From Lycocorax pyrrhopterus obiensis (taxonomy: Eukaryota > Chordata > Aves > Passeriformes > Paradisaeidae): a stretch of DNA of 64,000 bases. Below are positions 35,401 to 44,469 of the stretch, in pieces. Numbering within the stretch: the stretch's first letter is position 1; each line of letters begins with the position of its first letter. Under the pieces are notes generated by a model. The model did no database searches. It was not told the origin of the DNA and saw nothing but the letters and a program-made list of their open reading frames with translations. The position numbers and the translations under genes were made by a program. The stretch is from the NCBI GenBank assembly GCA_014706295.1, contig JACSVZ010000016.1, forward strand, positions 2,399,168-2,463,167, given 5' to 3'.

Positions 35401-36556
35401 CCTTCTGAGCTGCTCCTCAGTGAAAACTGCTCGTGCAACACGCGGCTCTCTCCAGAGACGCTCCCTTGTCCCTTTCACTCTGGAATGGGACACTGAGCAA
35501 AGCTTCTCCCGAAGGGAGCGACCACACTCCCCAGCCCACAGGATGCAATCCATACATTCCAAGCAGCAGGCACGGAGACGGTTCGGCCATCGCCGCTGGG
35601 AGCAAAATGGTTAATGCCTAGGAAGACATCCTTCTTCCATCCACTTCACATCCATATCCCATGGCTTCCCTCCATCCAGCATATCCCTATAGGTGCACAT
35701 ACCCTTCCCTGCTCCTCCAACACATCTACTCCAAATCTCCACCCCCTCTTCTCGTTTTCAAGCCCCCACCATGCAGGTGGGAAGGGAAGGAGGGGCCAAT
35801 GGATTTATTGGGAACACCTGGGACCCACAATCACCTCAGCATCGGGAATTTGTCAGGAGTATCTGGGACCCACAATCACCTCCACACCTGGGTCTGTCCA
35901 CAGACTTACTGGGACTGAGACTCACATACACGTGAGCACCTGGGATTTACTGAGAATATCTGGGACCCACAACAGCCTCAGCATCGCGGATTTATCAGAA
36001 ATATCTGGGACCCACAACCACCTCAGCATCGGGGATTTATCAGGAATATCTGGGACCCACAACCACCTCAGCATCGGGGATTTATCAGGAATATCTGGGA
36101 CCCACAATCGCCTCAGCATCGCAGATTTATCAGGAATATCTGGGACCCACAATAGCCTCAGCATCACGGATTTATCAGAAATATCTGGGACCCACAATCA
36201 CCTCAGCATCGCGGATTTATCAGGAATATCTGGGACCCACGATCACCTCTACATCTGGATCTGCGGACAGACTTATGCGGAACATCTGGGACCCACAACC
36301 ACGTGAACACCTGGGGTTTATCAGGAATCCCTGGGACCCACACGGGGAGCCCCGGGGGCGTGCGGGCGCCGGCCGGGCCGAGCGGCGGGGCAGCAGGCGG
36401 GGCGCAGGCCGGAAGCGCGGCGGGATGGGCTGACCTGGGGGGCGGCTTCTTGCGGAGCGAGGGGTCCGGGCGTGGGTCCGGGGCGAGGGCCGGGGCCGGG
36501 GCCTGGCGGGCGGCGTCGCGGAGGGCGCGGAGGACCGCGAGCAGCCATTGGTACAT
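26428..36556 (-). CDS. SENP2: SENP2, SUMO-specific cysteine protease 2
   Basis: This enzyme removes SUMO from target proteins and matures SUMO precursors, mainly at the nucleus and nuclear pore. Exons in transcript order: 36556-36435, 34837-34785, 34096-33966, 33737-33671, 32988-32910, 32286-32157, 32025-31922, 31506-31418, 30823-30766, 29710-29647, 29276-29133, 28970-28839, 28488-28285, 28182-28103, 27442-27358, 27109-27014, 26505-26428. They give 1716 nt and 571 residues (human 589), all in phase. The N-terminus MYQWLLAVL resembles human MYRWL. An NLS-like PAKKRK lies at 52-57. The C48 domain fills the last 190 residues, with H455 (HWTLL), D472 (YFDS), Q519 (EIPQQ) and C525 (GSDCG). The 17- and 53-residue spacings of the triad equal the human ones. 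The N-terminal half is poorly conserved. Confidence 0.94.
26826..26886 (+). mobile_element. CR1 LINE 3' end fragment
   Basis: The sequence GGTCTTTAAGGTCCATTCCA then ACCCAAACCACCCTGGGATTCCATGATTCC is a CR1 3' terminus in plus orientation. It lies in the last SENP2 intron, antisense to the gene. Confidence 0.85.
27014..27109 (-). CDS. SENP2: SENP2 catalytic-cysteine exon
   Basis: This 32-codon exon begins [14 protein letters not shown] and ends [11 protein letters not shown]. It carries the oxyanion-hole Gln and the nucleophilic Cys of the C48 (Ulp1/SENP) family. Both borders are phase 0. [11 protein letters not shown] matches SENP2 (YADYISRDKPI) better than SENP1 (ADCITKDRPI), which supports the paralogue call. 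Confidence 0.95.
27625..27862 (+). mobile_element. CR1 LINE fragment reaching the ORF2 3' end
   Basis: The stretch begins with the CR1-typical CAGGGCCCAGCACTGTTTAA, then TATCCTTATCCATGATCTGGATGAGGGGATTG. It continues through GACACCAAGCTGGGTGGGAG to the CR1 tail GACTCAATGACTCTGGAGGG. It is broken and non-coding, in a SENP2 intron, antisense to the gene. Confidence 0.85.
32385..32470 (-). mobile_element. CR1 LINE internal fragment
   Basis: The sequence GCAGGCTGCCCAGGACCGTG, followed by CATGGACAGACTCCACAACCTCTCTAGGTGACC, matches the reverse complement of the CR1 3' region. It lies in SENP2 intron 5, sense with respect to the gene. Confidence 0.75.
33304..33510 (-). mobile_element. CR1 LINE fragment
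   Basis: The sequence AGCTGGAAGGGACCCACAGG then ATCATCCAGTCCAACTCCTGGCCCTGCACAGACACC is a reverse-complement CR1. It continues to about GGGGAGCCTGTTCCCAGCCC. It lies in SENP2 intron 4. Confidence 0.85.
34494..34615 (-). mobile_element. CR1 LINE fragment
   Basis: The sequence AGAATCACAGAACCATCAAG then GCTGGAAAAACCCTGTAAGACCATCAAGTCCAAC is a reverse-complement CR1 subfamily 3' end. It ends near CACATCCTTGAACATG. It lies in SENP2 intron 2 and shares its subfamily type with the copy at 57.36 kb. Confidence 0.85.
35805..36340. repeat. 45-bp minisatellite in SENP2 intron 1
   Basis: About eleven copies of a 45-bp unit built from GGGATTTATCAGGAATATCT, GGGACCCACAA and TCACCTCAGCATCG are visible. The central five or six copies are nearly identical, while outer copies diverge. 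The unit length is a multiple of three, so a frame stays open across the array by chance. The array ends about 100 bp from the exon 1 donor. Confidence 0.95.
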
Positions 36557-36745
36557 GGACCGCGCGCACTTCCGGCGCCAGGCCCCGCCCACCCACCCGC
36601 CCCCGGCAGGCCCCGCCCCGCCCCTGCTGACCCCGCCCCCAGCCACACAGGCCCCGCCCCCTGGCCGCGAGGCCCCGCCCCTCCCGCGCCCGTTCCCCGA
36701 GCGCGCCCGGCGGCTGGAGCGATGCGCGCGTGCGTTGTGCAACAA
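36557..36745 (-). promoter_or_regulatory. SENP2: SENP2 promoter: ETS site and GC-box array
   Basis: Immediately upstream of the ATG (minus strand) lies ACTTCCGG at 36568-36575, a consensus ETS/GABPA site when read CCGGAAGT. At least five GC boxes (CCCCGCCC) follow between 36585 and 36690. There is no TATA box. This architecture is typical of a housekeeping CpG-island promoter. Confidence 0.65.
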
Positions 36746-36851
36746 TCCGACGCCAAAATTTGGGCTGTTTCTGCCCGTTCTGACCCTGTCCCGCCCCGTT
36801 TCACCCCCCCCCCCACCACCTCAGCCGGCACTGCGAACGCTGCCACGGCTG

Positions 36852-36957
36852 GGTTAGGGGCTTTGCCCTCTCCGAGAGTCAGGAGCTTTGCTTACTCCAA
36901 GAGTCAGGAGCTTTGTCCTCTTGGGGAGTCAGGAGCTTTCCTTGCTCCAAGAGTCAG
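36852..36957. repeat. 25-bp short tandem repeat
   Basis: Four copies of a 25-bp unit with the core GAGTCAGGAGCTTTG occur, the core starting at 36876, 36901, 36926 and 36951. The array lies just upstream of the SENP2 promoter. Confidence 0.85.
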
Positions 36958-37235
36958 CGTCCGGGCTCTGGTGGGGACCTGGCGCGGGGAACTCGCCGGA
37001 GGTCCCTGCGAGGTGCTGGGACTTGCTGCGCATTCCGCGGGGCTCTGGTGCTTTCCCGGGACTCCGTGGAGCAGAACCCCCCGCATCCCAGGAAAAGCAG
37101 GGACTGTCCCCTGTGTCTGCCCGGCCTCCCTCTCCCTGCCCCCCTCGGTGAGGAATCCCCTCCCCGGCGCTCACCGAGCCACGCTCGGCTCACGTCGGCG
37201 CTTTCTGCTTCTTGACATCGCGCTCGCCTGCTGCT

Positions 37236-37425
37236 GTCGCGACTGAACCGCGACTGAACCGCGGCTGAACCGCGACTGAACCGTGACTGAACCGCGGCCG
37301 AACCGTGACTGAACCGCGGCCGAATCGCGACCGAACCGCAACCGAACCGCGGCCGAACCGTGACTGAACCGCGACTGAACCGCGGCCGAACCGAGACCGA
37401 ACCGTGACCGAACCGCGGCTGAGCG
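37236..37425. repeat. 11-bp CpG-rich minisatellite
   Basis: Seventeen copies of an 11-bp unit, CCGCGACTGAA with CCGCGGCCGAA and CCGTGACTGAA variants, are visible. Nearly every unit holds two CpGs. The array is followed by CpG-rich DNA up to about 37.62 kb in which a roughly 45-bp block (from GGAGCCCC to CCGTTCGG) is repeated twice. Confidence 0.9.
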
Positions 37426-37429
37426 CGGC

Positions 37430-37625
37430 CGCGGGGCGCGAGCCGGGGCTTCCAGCGCGAGGCGCGGGCGGTGCCGCGGGGCTCGGCCGGTCCTCGCTCC
37501 GGGAGCCCCGGGAATGCCCGCGCTCCCCGTTCGGCGCTGCCCGGGGTTTACCCGCTCCCGGAGCCCCCGGAACGCCCGCGCTCCCCGTTCGGTGCTCCCC
37601 GCTGCGGCCCCGCTGGTAAATGTGT
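37430..37625. promoter_or_regulatory. CpG-rich block, function unknown
   Basis: This is dense CpG sequence with a duplicated segment containing AATGCCCGCGCTCCCCGTTC near 37513 and AACGCCCGCGCTCCCCGTTC near 37571. It is about 1 kb upstream of SENP2 on the divergent side. It might be an outlying part of that promoter or a start for an uncharacterised plus-strand RNA, but no exon is recognised. Confidence 0.3.
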
Positions 37626-37707
37626 TGCGCATCCCTCAGAAGTCACGGAAAAGGAATTTTTGGGTGCGCGGGAGCAACTCAAGGAGCCCAAGCCAATCCA
37701 GGGGTCC

Positions 37708-37920
37708 TGTGGTCGCCTAAAGTAACAAATTGCCCAGGAACATGTAACTCTTTCCTGGTAAATTGGCATCTCCTGGCTGATAAATACGTGTAGCAACTTG
37801 AGGCAGGAGTGCACGGAAAGGCGGAGTTGTCCCCCGAGCATCCTGCCCTGGAATAAAGTAATGCCTGCTCCTTAATACTGCATTGGTGTTCAGGAGTTTT
37901 ATTCCCGAATTTCGGTGACA
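37708..37920 (+). mobile_element. Possible solo LTR of an endogenous retrovirus
   Basis: The segment begins TGTGGTCGCCTAAAG and ends TTTCGGTGACA, giving TG...CA termini. It has an AATAAA at 37852-37857 followed by a U5-like stretch (GTTTTATTCCCGAATTTCGG). This looks like an LTR, but I see no matching target-site duplication and no internal viral genes, so the borders and identity are uncertain. Confidence 0.4.
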
Positions 37921-39200
37921 AAAGGGTTTTTTAATGCTTTTCCTGTTGTTTCCCAGCTGCTGGCTCCAGCATTTCCCACAGGAGAGAACAGGATTTTTAA
38001 AGGGAGGAAAGGAGGACAGCAGGGAGGAAAACGGGCAGATTAAAGGTCTTTGGGGCAGCTTTCCCAACAGGAGGTCCCGCAGGGAATCTAAGGGGTCGTG
38101 GGGTTCGGGTTAATTAAAACGACCTTCCTGTATATTTTGGGAGTTTAATTCCCGGGCTTCAGGCGTCAAGGAAGGAGCCTGAGAGTGGATGCAGAGCCCA
38201 GCAGAGGGCACGGCAGCCCCACGCAGGACCTGCAGAGCCTCCTGTCAGTCCTTCCCTCACCCTCCCGGGACAGGGGAAGGAGGATTTTAGGGCTGTTAAA
38301 TGATTTTTAATGCCTGTGATTGGATTTTGGTGAGCTGGGGACGTGTCTGACTGAGTCCATGGGGTGGGAGTGATCACTGCACATCCAGATCCCTGTGACC
38401 TGTGCATCTGGAAGGGTTTATCCCAAACACCGGATAACTAACATGGAATTACATGAGCTCGTTCTGTTTTCTGTGCTGTTGATACGCAGACTATCACGGT
38501 CTCTGAAACAGCAATAACCAAATACACGAATAAATTACAATTTAATTAAAATAATGCCACCACACTGAGCCAACTTTCTTCTTGCATTGCTTCCCATGCA
38601 GCGAAAGTTTCCCTTTTTTTCCCGAAAAACACAACAACGAGCGTCTGTGTGTTGTAACTCCTGCCATGCCTTCCCAGAGCAGTTTGACGTCGGCTGCATT
38701 TCCCAATCCCTGTATTCCTGCAGCTGCTGGTTCCCTCCATGACTTCACCCTTACTCTGCCCCTGAGCATCTTGCTCAGAGCACTGACGTGCCGTGACTCA
38801 AAGTGATGACATTCGAGGCATGCAAAATCCAAAATCCAGCTCCTGGCTGCTCCTTGCTAAACAGACCTGGATCACATCTGTCCCATCTCCGACCCCAGAG
38901 GGAGAATGTCCATAAATAATTATTAATTATGGCTCGTTATTTCTGCATTGCTCAAAGCATCTCTGCCTTTAGTGCAGCTTCCATGGGGTTCCAGTACCTG
39001 GTGTTCCAAATTATTGGGATAACCAGGTAATTCCAGTGAGGTGTTAATTTGGGAAATGATGGGTGGTTTTAGGCACAGGTGTGATTTTAGTGATATAAAG
39101 CCAAATAGGCTTAATCTGTCATTTAAATCCCTTTATTTTACCTGAGTGCAGGATGCCAGGTGGAAGAGCTGTACCTGCAGGGCAGGTGGTTAACATGGAT
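37921..39200. other. Gene-free stretch
   Basis: Ordinary, partly AT-rich sequence. I find no exon, RNA gene or clear mobile element. Confidence 0.5.
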
Positions 39201-39205
39201 AGAGG

Positions 39206-39560
39206 GAAGGGATGGGATGGGATGGGATGGGATGGGATGGGATGGGATGGGATGGGATGGGATGGGATGGGATGGGATGGGATGGGATGGGATGGGATGG
39301 GATGGTGAGGAAAAGAAGGGAAGGGGAAGAAAAGCAAAGGAAGGGATGGGAAGGTAAAGGAAAAGAAGAGGAGGAAAAGGAAGTGATGGGAAGGCAAAGC
39401 AAGGGATGAGGAGCAAAGGCATGGAAAGGGAAAACAAGGGAAGGGGAGGGATGGGAAGGCATGGCAAGGGAAGGGAATGGAATGGAAAACAAGGGAAAGA
39501 AAGGCAGGGGGTGGGGAGGAATGGGAAGGCAAAGTAAAGGAAGGCAAGGCAGGACAGAGG
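39206..39560. repeat. (GGGAT)n array decaying into purine-rich sequence
   Basis: About twenty perfect GGGAT units run from 39206 to 39304. They are followed by 250 bp of imperfect GGGAAGG/AAAGG purine-rich sequence that appears to be the decayed remainder. Confidence 0.95.
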
Positions 39561-40537
39561 GCACCTGAAGCAGCCTGGGCAGGTCTCCCAACCCCATTCT
39601 GAGGGCAGGATGGGAAGTTCCACCTGCCCTAATATTTCCCCACCTCCCACTCCCAGGCCCTCCCAGCCAGGAGATGGGCCCATGGTGGGCAGAAGATGCC
39701 CAGGATGCGCAGCCTGATGCCAGAGGTCTCCTGGAAGAGCCTGAAGGCATCTCCACTCTGAACTGGGAAGCCCTTGGGAATTCTGCTGGTGTGAAGACAG
39801 AGGCCTCCGGCCTGCCCAGTGTCTGGGCTGGGTGACAGCGATGGCCCTCCTGACACCAGGTCTCCTGAACCCCCCGCTCCAGGGGTTTATCCCTGACCCT
39901 CTTCAGTGTGAGCAAGGGATTATCCTTGACCACTTCCTTCCACATCCACCACTCCTTATCCTGTTTCACCAGCAGCTGCTGGATCCCTGGACCCTCGGGT
40001 CCCTGGGTGGTGTGTGGTGATCATCTCCCTCGGGACTCCAGTGACTTCAGATGGGAGTTGCCAAGCCAGAAGCCTCAGAGCACTTGGAAAAGCCCTGGAA
40101 TTGGAAGGTGCTGGCTTCTGGGAAAGGGCTGCACACTCAAAACAGCCCTGGCAGTGTTCAGAGAATGCTGAAGCCATCCACATTAAAGCCAATGTTTACT
40201 GGGATAAAACCAGTTCCTGAAGGCTGCATCCATGTCCCAGCCATGAGCTGGCTGCTGGAAGGTCCTGGATTGCTGCTGCACTGGCTGGTGATGAGTACAG
40301 GAAGGAGAGGAGGAGCACAAGGAACTGCTTGCAGGAATGATACGATGGACCGAGATGCAAACCCTCAATCATACAAGCCATGATCCCACCTCTGTGTCCC
40401 ATGGAGCATCCCCACTGCCCTGGGGAGCTCTGGGAGAGCTTGGGCTGCAGGAGGGGAGCTGGGGTGAGATTTTGGAGCAGGCAGCTCCACTCATGCCTGA
40501 GCATGGGCTGCACTTTGGGATAAGGATCAGGTTGCCT

Positions 40538-40703
40538 GGGGAACTTGTGGCTGCCCCATCCCTGGAAGTGTCCAAGGCCAGGTTGGACGGGGCTTGGAGC
40601 ACCCTGAGACAGTGGAAGGTGTCCCTGCCCATGGCAGGGGGTGGGACTGGATGAGCTTTAAGGTCCCTTCCCACCCAAACCATTCCATGATTCTGTGATC
40701 CCA
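40538..40703 (+). mobile_element. CR1 LINE fragment (plus)
   Basis: The sequence TGTGGCTGCCCCATCCCTGG through AGGTGTCCCTGCCCATGGCA to AACCATTCCATGATTCTGTG is a CR1 3' end. Confidence 0.95.
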
Positions 40704-40999
40704 AGCACGGGCTTCCCTTTAACTCTCACTTTCACCAGGTGATTTATTTCCTTATCGGTCCCTCCGCTGCTCTTCCAGAAACCATCCATGAGTGCAAGCC
40801 AGGGCATCCTGCTGGGACAAGCCACTGGCAGCTGGATTCGGAGCAGAAGTGGACAAACCACATGTAACAGGAGAGGTCCAGTTCCACTTTCTGTGGTGTG
40901 GTTTGCAGAAAGATGAGACAGGAGCCTTTCCACAGCCCCTGACCCTTTCAGAGGGAGGGTATTTCCAGCTCACAACAATTTCTGAGCCCTCTCATTTCT

Positions 41000-41100
41000 C
41001 ACCGTGCAGGGACAGGACGCCATCCCCCAGAAGAGGCTGCCCAGAGCCCCATCCAGCCTGGCCTTGGACACTTCCAGGGACAGAGGTTCCCTCCTGCCTT
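41000..41100 (-). mobile_element. CR1 LINE fragment (minus)
   Basis: The sequence GAGGCTGCCCAGAGCCCCAT then CCAGCCTGGCCTTGGACACTTCCAGGGACAG is the reverse complement of the CR1 3' region. The very 3' terminus is missing. Confidence 0.8.
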
Positions 41101-42060
41101 TCTCATGGCCCCTGCGAAATCCGTAAACCAAAATGTCACTGTCAGACAGCAAAGCTGGGGATTCTTCTGGGCTGGGACATGGGAGTGGAGAGGATGGGAG
41201 TGTTCCCGCTCTCTCAGGGCAGGATGGGAGGCAGCAGGTATCGACACAGCGCAGTGAGCACCGCTCTGAGCCTGGGGGTCTCGGGGCTGGAGCTGGAGCA
41301 GAGGCTCTCTCTGCTCCCATGGGCTCGGATCCAGCACTCCGTTGATTCAGAGCGACCCTGCCTGACTCACCCAGGAGCGGGGCTGAGCCTTTCCAAAGGA
41401 AAACTCGCATTAAACTCTGCCACAAGGCTCTGGCGACCATATGGAGCTGGGAGAGGGGTGGGGGCCAGCCCTGACCTTTATTGTAGGGAGGGCAGCGCCG
41501 CTGACCCTCTCCCTGCCCCCCGGGGTGGCTGTTCCCAGGCCGCTCAGGTTGTTCCACAGGGCTCTCTGCTAAATAAGACAATTAAATCCTTGAGCCCAGG
41601 TTTTAGTGTTTCCATGTGCAGCCAAGTATCTTAATCTGGGCTGTTTGGGGAATTTTTATCCCGTGGATCCCTTGGTATGCCTGGAATGTTTGCTTTTCCT
41701 ACTGTGTGCGTGTGTTTGAGGCACTCCTGTAAAAACAAGAGCTTCCTGCCTGCCTTGTAAATCTTTCCTTGATTGGCAGAGTGGCCTTTGGTGGTTAATC
41801 AAGGGGCACGACGGAGCTGACACCCTCCAGGAGCTCGCTCCTTGCAAATCCCCTGCACGGTGGTGGGAGAGCTGGGAGGGGACCCCGGGAGCTGGCTGCT
41901 CTCCAGAGCCACGTGGTGACATCGGTTTTCGGTAAGAGCCTGGGAGAGGAAGGACTAAACGGAAATTCCAGAGAGCTAAGGAAATGCTCCAGAGGGCCGG
42001 GACTTCGGAGGCATTTTCTATTGTATCATGGGGCTGAAACACGCGGCTCTGCTGGAGGGA
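41101..42060. other. Gene-free stretch
   Basis: No exon, RNA gene or element recognised. Confidence 0.5.
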
Positions 42061-42061
42061 T

Positions 42062-42600
42062 CCGCTCGGTGGCCAAACAAACCTTCCCACCTCGGCTGGG
42101 CTGAGAAAGAGGAGATTTGTCCCAGCCAAGCCTTCCCACCTTGGCTGGGCTGAGAAAGAGGAGATTTGTCCCAACCAAACCTTCCCACCTCGGCTGGGCC
42201 AGGAAAAAGGAGATTTGTCCCAACCAAACCTTCCCACCTTGGCTGGGCTGAGAAAGAGGAGATTTGTCCCAAACAAACCTTCCCACCTCGGCTGGGCTGA
42301 GAAAGAGATTTGTCCCAACCAAACCTTCCCACCTCGGCTGGGCTGAGAAAGAGGAGATTTGTCCCAAACAAACCTTCCCACCTTGGCTGGGCCGGGAAAG
42401 AGGAGATTTGTCCCAACCAAACCTTCCCACCTTGGCTGCGCTGGAAAGGAGGAACTTTATTCCAACCAAACTTTCCCACCTTGGCTGGGCCGGGAAAGAG
42501 GAGATTTGTCCCAGCCAAGCCTTCCCACCTTGGCTGCGCTGGAAAGGAGGAACTTTATTCCAGCCAAACTTTCCCACTTTGGCTGGGCTGGGAAGGAAGA
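42062..42600. repeat. 49-bp minisatellite
   Basis: About eleven copies of a 49-bp unit occur: AACCTTCCCACCTCGGCTGG, GCTGAGAAAGAGGAG, ATTTGTCCCAACCA. Copies vary mainly at a few positions (CTCGG/CTTGG, GCTGAG/GCCGGG), and the last few form a divergent subset with GAACTTTATTCC. Confidence 0.95.
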
Positions 42601-43139
42601 GGTTCACCCCATGCATGGATAAAGGTTTCTCCAGGAGATGGACACAGGATAGGGGAGACTGCTCAGAAGAACCACCCTGCTGGCGTTCCTGGGTTTCTTC
42701 ATGTTCCCGTTGGAGGCTTCCAGGTGTCACAGGCTCTCTGGATGTGGCACAGGGGTTCCAAGTCAGCTCTCACCTCCAGAACAGCAAAACCAGCTCCAGC
42801 ATCTTGGCCAAAGGGCTCTGATTTGTCCCAACTAACGCAGCTGCTGCTGTTCCCACCCCGAGCTTGCCTGGAGCTGGCTGCGGGATCCTGAACTGGTGCT
42901 GTGTTGTGCAGGGCACACATGTGGACCTGCCCCCATGTCCCCATGATCCCAGAAGGGTCTCAGCTTTTTTCTCAGGAAAAAAGCTGGCAGAGCTGCAGGC
43001 TGCCAGCCCCTGGGCCAGCCCCAAACTTGTTCCTGTAAGCAAGGACACTTTCAGTGTGGAAACCTGGTGGAAACTTGCCACGGGAGAGTTCAGCACTCGG
43101 CATTTTAGAGGAAATTGTGAGATTTAGCAGGAAGTTTTT

Positions 43140-43335
43140 ACAATGAAGGTGTTAAAACACTGGCACACGTTGCCCAGAGAAGCTGTGGCTGCCCCATCCC
43201 TGGAAGTGTTCCAGGCCAGGCTGGACAGGGCTTGGAGCAACCTGGGCTAGTGGAAGGTGTCCTTGCCTGTGGCAGAGAATTGGACTGGGTGATCTTTAGA
43301 GGTCTCTTCCAACCCAAACCATTCTGTGATTTTCA
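43140..43335 (+). mobile_element. CR1 LINE fragment (plus)
   Basis: The sequence CACACGTTGCCCAGAGAAGC through GGAAGGTGTCCTTGCCTGTG to TCTTCCAACCCAAACCATTC is a clear CR1 3' end. Confidence 0.95.
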
Positions 43336-43554
43336 AGTTCTGGTCTTCCCACTTTTTCCCTTGGCTTTTGCCCAGTGCTAGAGGCAGGAGCTGTGCTGTG
43401 TGCCAGGCAGGGCCAGGGCCAGGGTCAGGGCCAGGGCCAGGATGAGGAGCTCCAGGAAGAGAGCACTGTGAGCAGGCAGCCAAGGAGGGTCTGTGTGTCC
43501 ATCCCAACTGAGCCGTGGGAGGAGGGACAGGTAGGAAGGAGCAGAGGAGCACTT

Positions 43555-43622
43555 GGGACCCAGGGGAGCACTCAGGACACACAGAGCACTCAGGACACAC
43601 AGAGCACTCAGGACACGCATGC
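43555..43622. repeat. 18-bp tandem repeat
   Basis: GAGCACTCAGGACACACA is repeated three to four times, just before a further CR1 3' tail. Confidence 0.8.
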
Positions 43623-43635
43623 TGGCTGCTCCCTG

Positions 43636-43697
43636 GACCATAAAAAGACGACCTTTAAGGTCCCTTCCAACCCTTCCAACCCATCCTAGGATTCTGT
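43636..43697 (+). mobile_element. CR1 LINE 3' tail
   Basis: The sequence CGACCTTTAAGGTCCCTTCC, AACCCTTCCAACCCATCC, AGGATTCTG is a short CR1 3' terminus. Confidence 0.8.
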
Positions 43698-44317
43698 GGA
43701 AGAGCATTTCAGCCCCGCTCAGCTGTGACAGCGTGGGCAGAGCCCTGCAGCCTCTCCCTGCTCTTGGACAAACTTCTCCTGAGGCCCTGCCCGTTTATCC
43801 CGGTGGATATCAGAGGTGCTGATGATGGGTCCCCCTGGAGCCCGTCTCTCCACACCTGCGGGTTCATCCCTGCTCCATCTGTCCCAGGCAGTGTTGGGTT
43901 TGGAGGTGCTGCTCCACCCTCCACCTTCACACCCATCCGTGCTCCCTCCATGCACCTGCTGGAGGATGCTCTTCGCTGTCCCCTCTCCACACCTGTCCCA
44001 AAGCCACTCCAGCCTCTCTCCCAACCATCATCAACAGCAGAAGCTCCAAAACTCACGGCAAGAGGGTCAGTGGGTGTTTTCCAGGCATTTTTGTCCCCAG
44101 GCAATGAGCCCTGGGGCCATCCAGCCCTGTTAGCTGTGACCATCCTGGTGACACCCTCGGTGACACCCTCACTGCCACGGTGCCAGGGGATGTTCAGTGC
44201 CATCAAGGTCACCTCCCTGCCTGGCACATTGTTCCCTCATGTTCTTCCCACCACAGATCCCAGCATGGCTCCGGTGTTCAGATGCAGCTGGCAACGATCC
44301 TAGAGGTGACACAGAGC

Positions 44318-44464
44318 TGCGCTGTCCCACTCTGTCCCACTCTGTCCTGCCCTGTCCTGCTCTGTCCCACTCTGTCCCACTCTGTCCCACTCTGTCCTGC
44401 CCTGTCCCACTCTGTCCTGCTCTGTCCCACTCTGTCCTGCCCTGTCCCACTCTGTCCCGCTCTG
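44318..44464. repeat. 10-bp tandem repeat (CTGTCCCACT)
   Basis: About fifteen copies of CTGTCCCACT or CTGTCCTGCC/CTGTCCTGCT in an ordered higher-order pattern. Confidence 0.9.
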
Positions 44465-44469
44465 CGTGG

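Noticed and set aside
35614..36306. 230-codon plus-strand frame with a 15-residue repeat
   Set aside because: The 45-bp minisatellite unit is a multiple of three, so a chance open frame persists. It is intronic and antisense to SENP2.
26428..36556. Assignment of the protease to SENP1
   Set aside because: [14 protein letters not shown] resembles SENP1 locally, but ISRDKPI, HQQLL, the MYQWL start, EIPAK near residue 50 and linkage to IGF2BP2 all point to SENP2.
42062..42600. CRISPR-like array
   Set aside because: Repeats are contiguous without unique spacers, in a vertebrate genome with spliced genes. It is an ordinary minisatellite.
42026..42891. Repeat proteins on either strand across the 49-bp array
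   Set aside because: The unit is not a multiple of three and all frames appear open in turn. There are no splice sites or start context.
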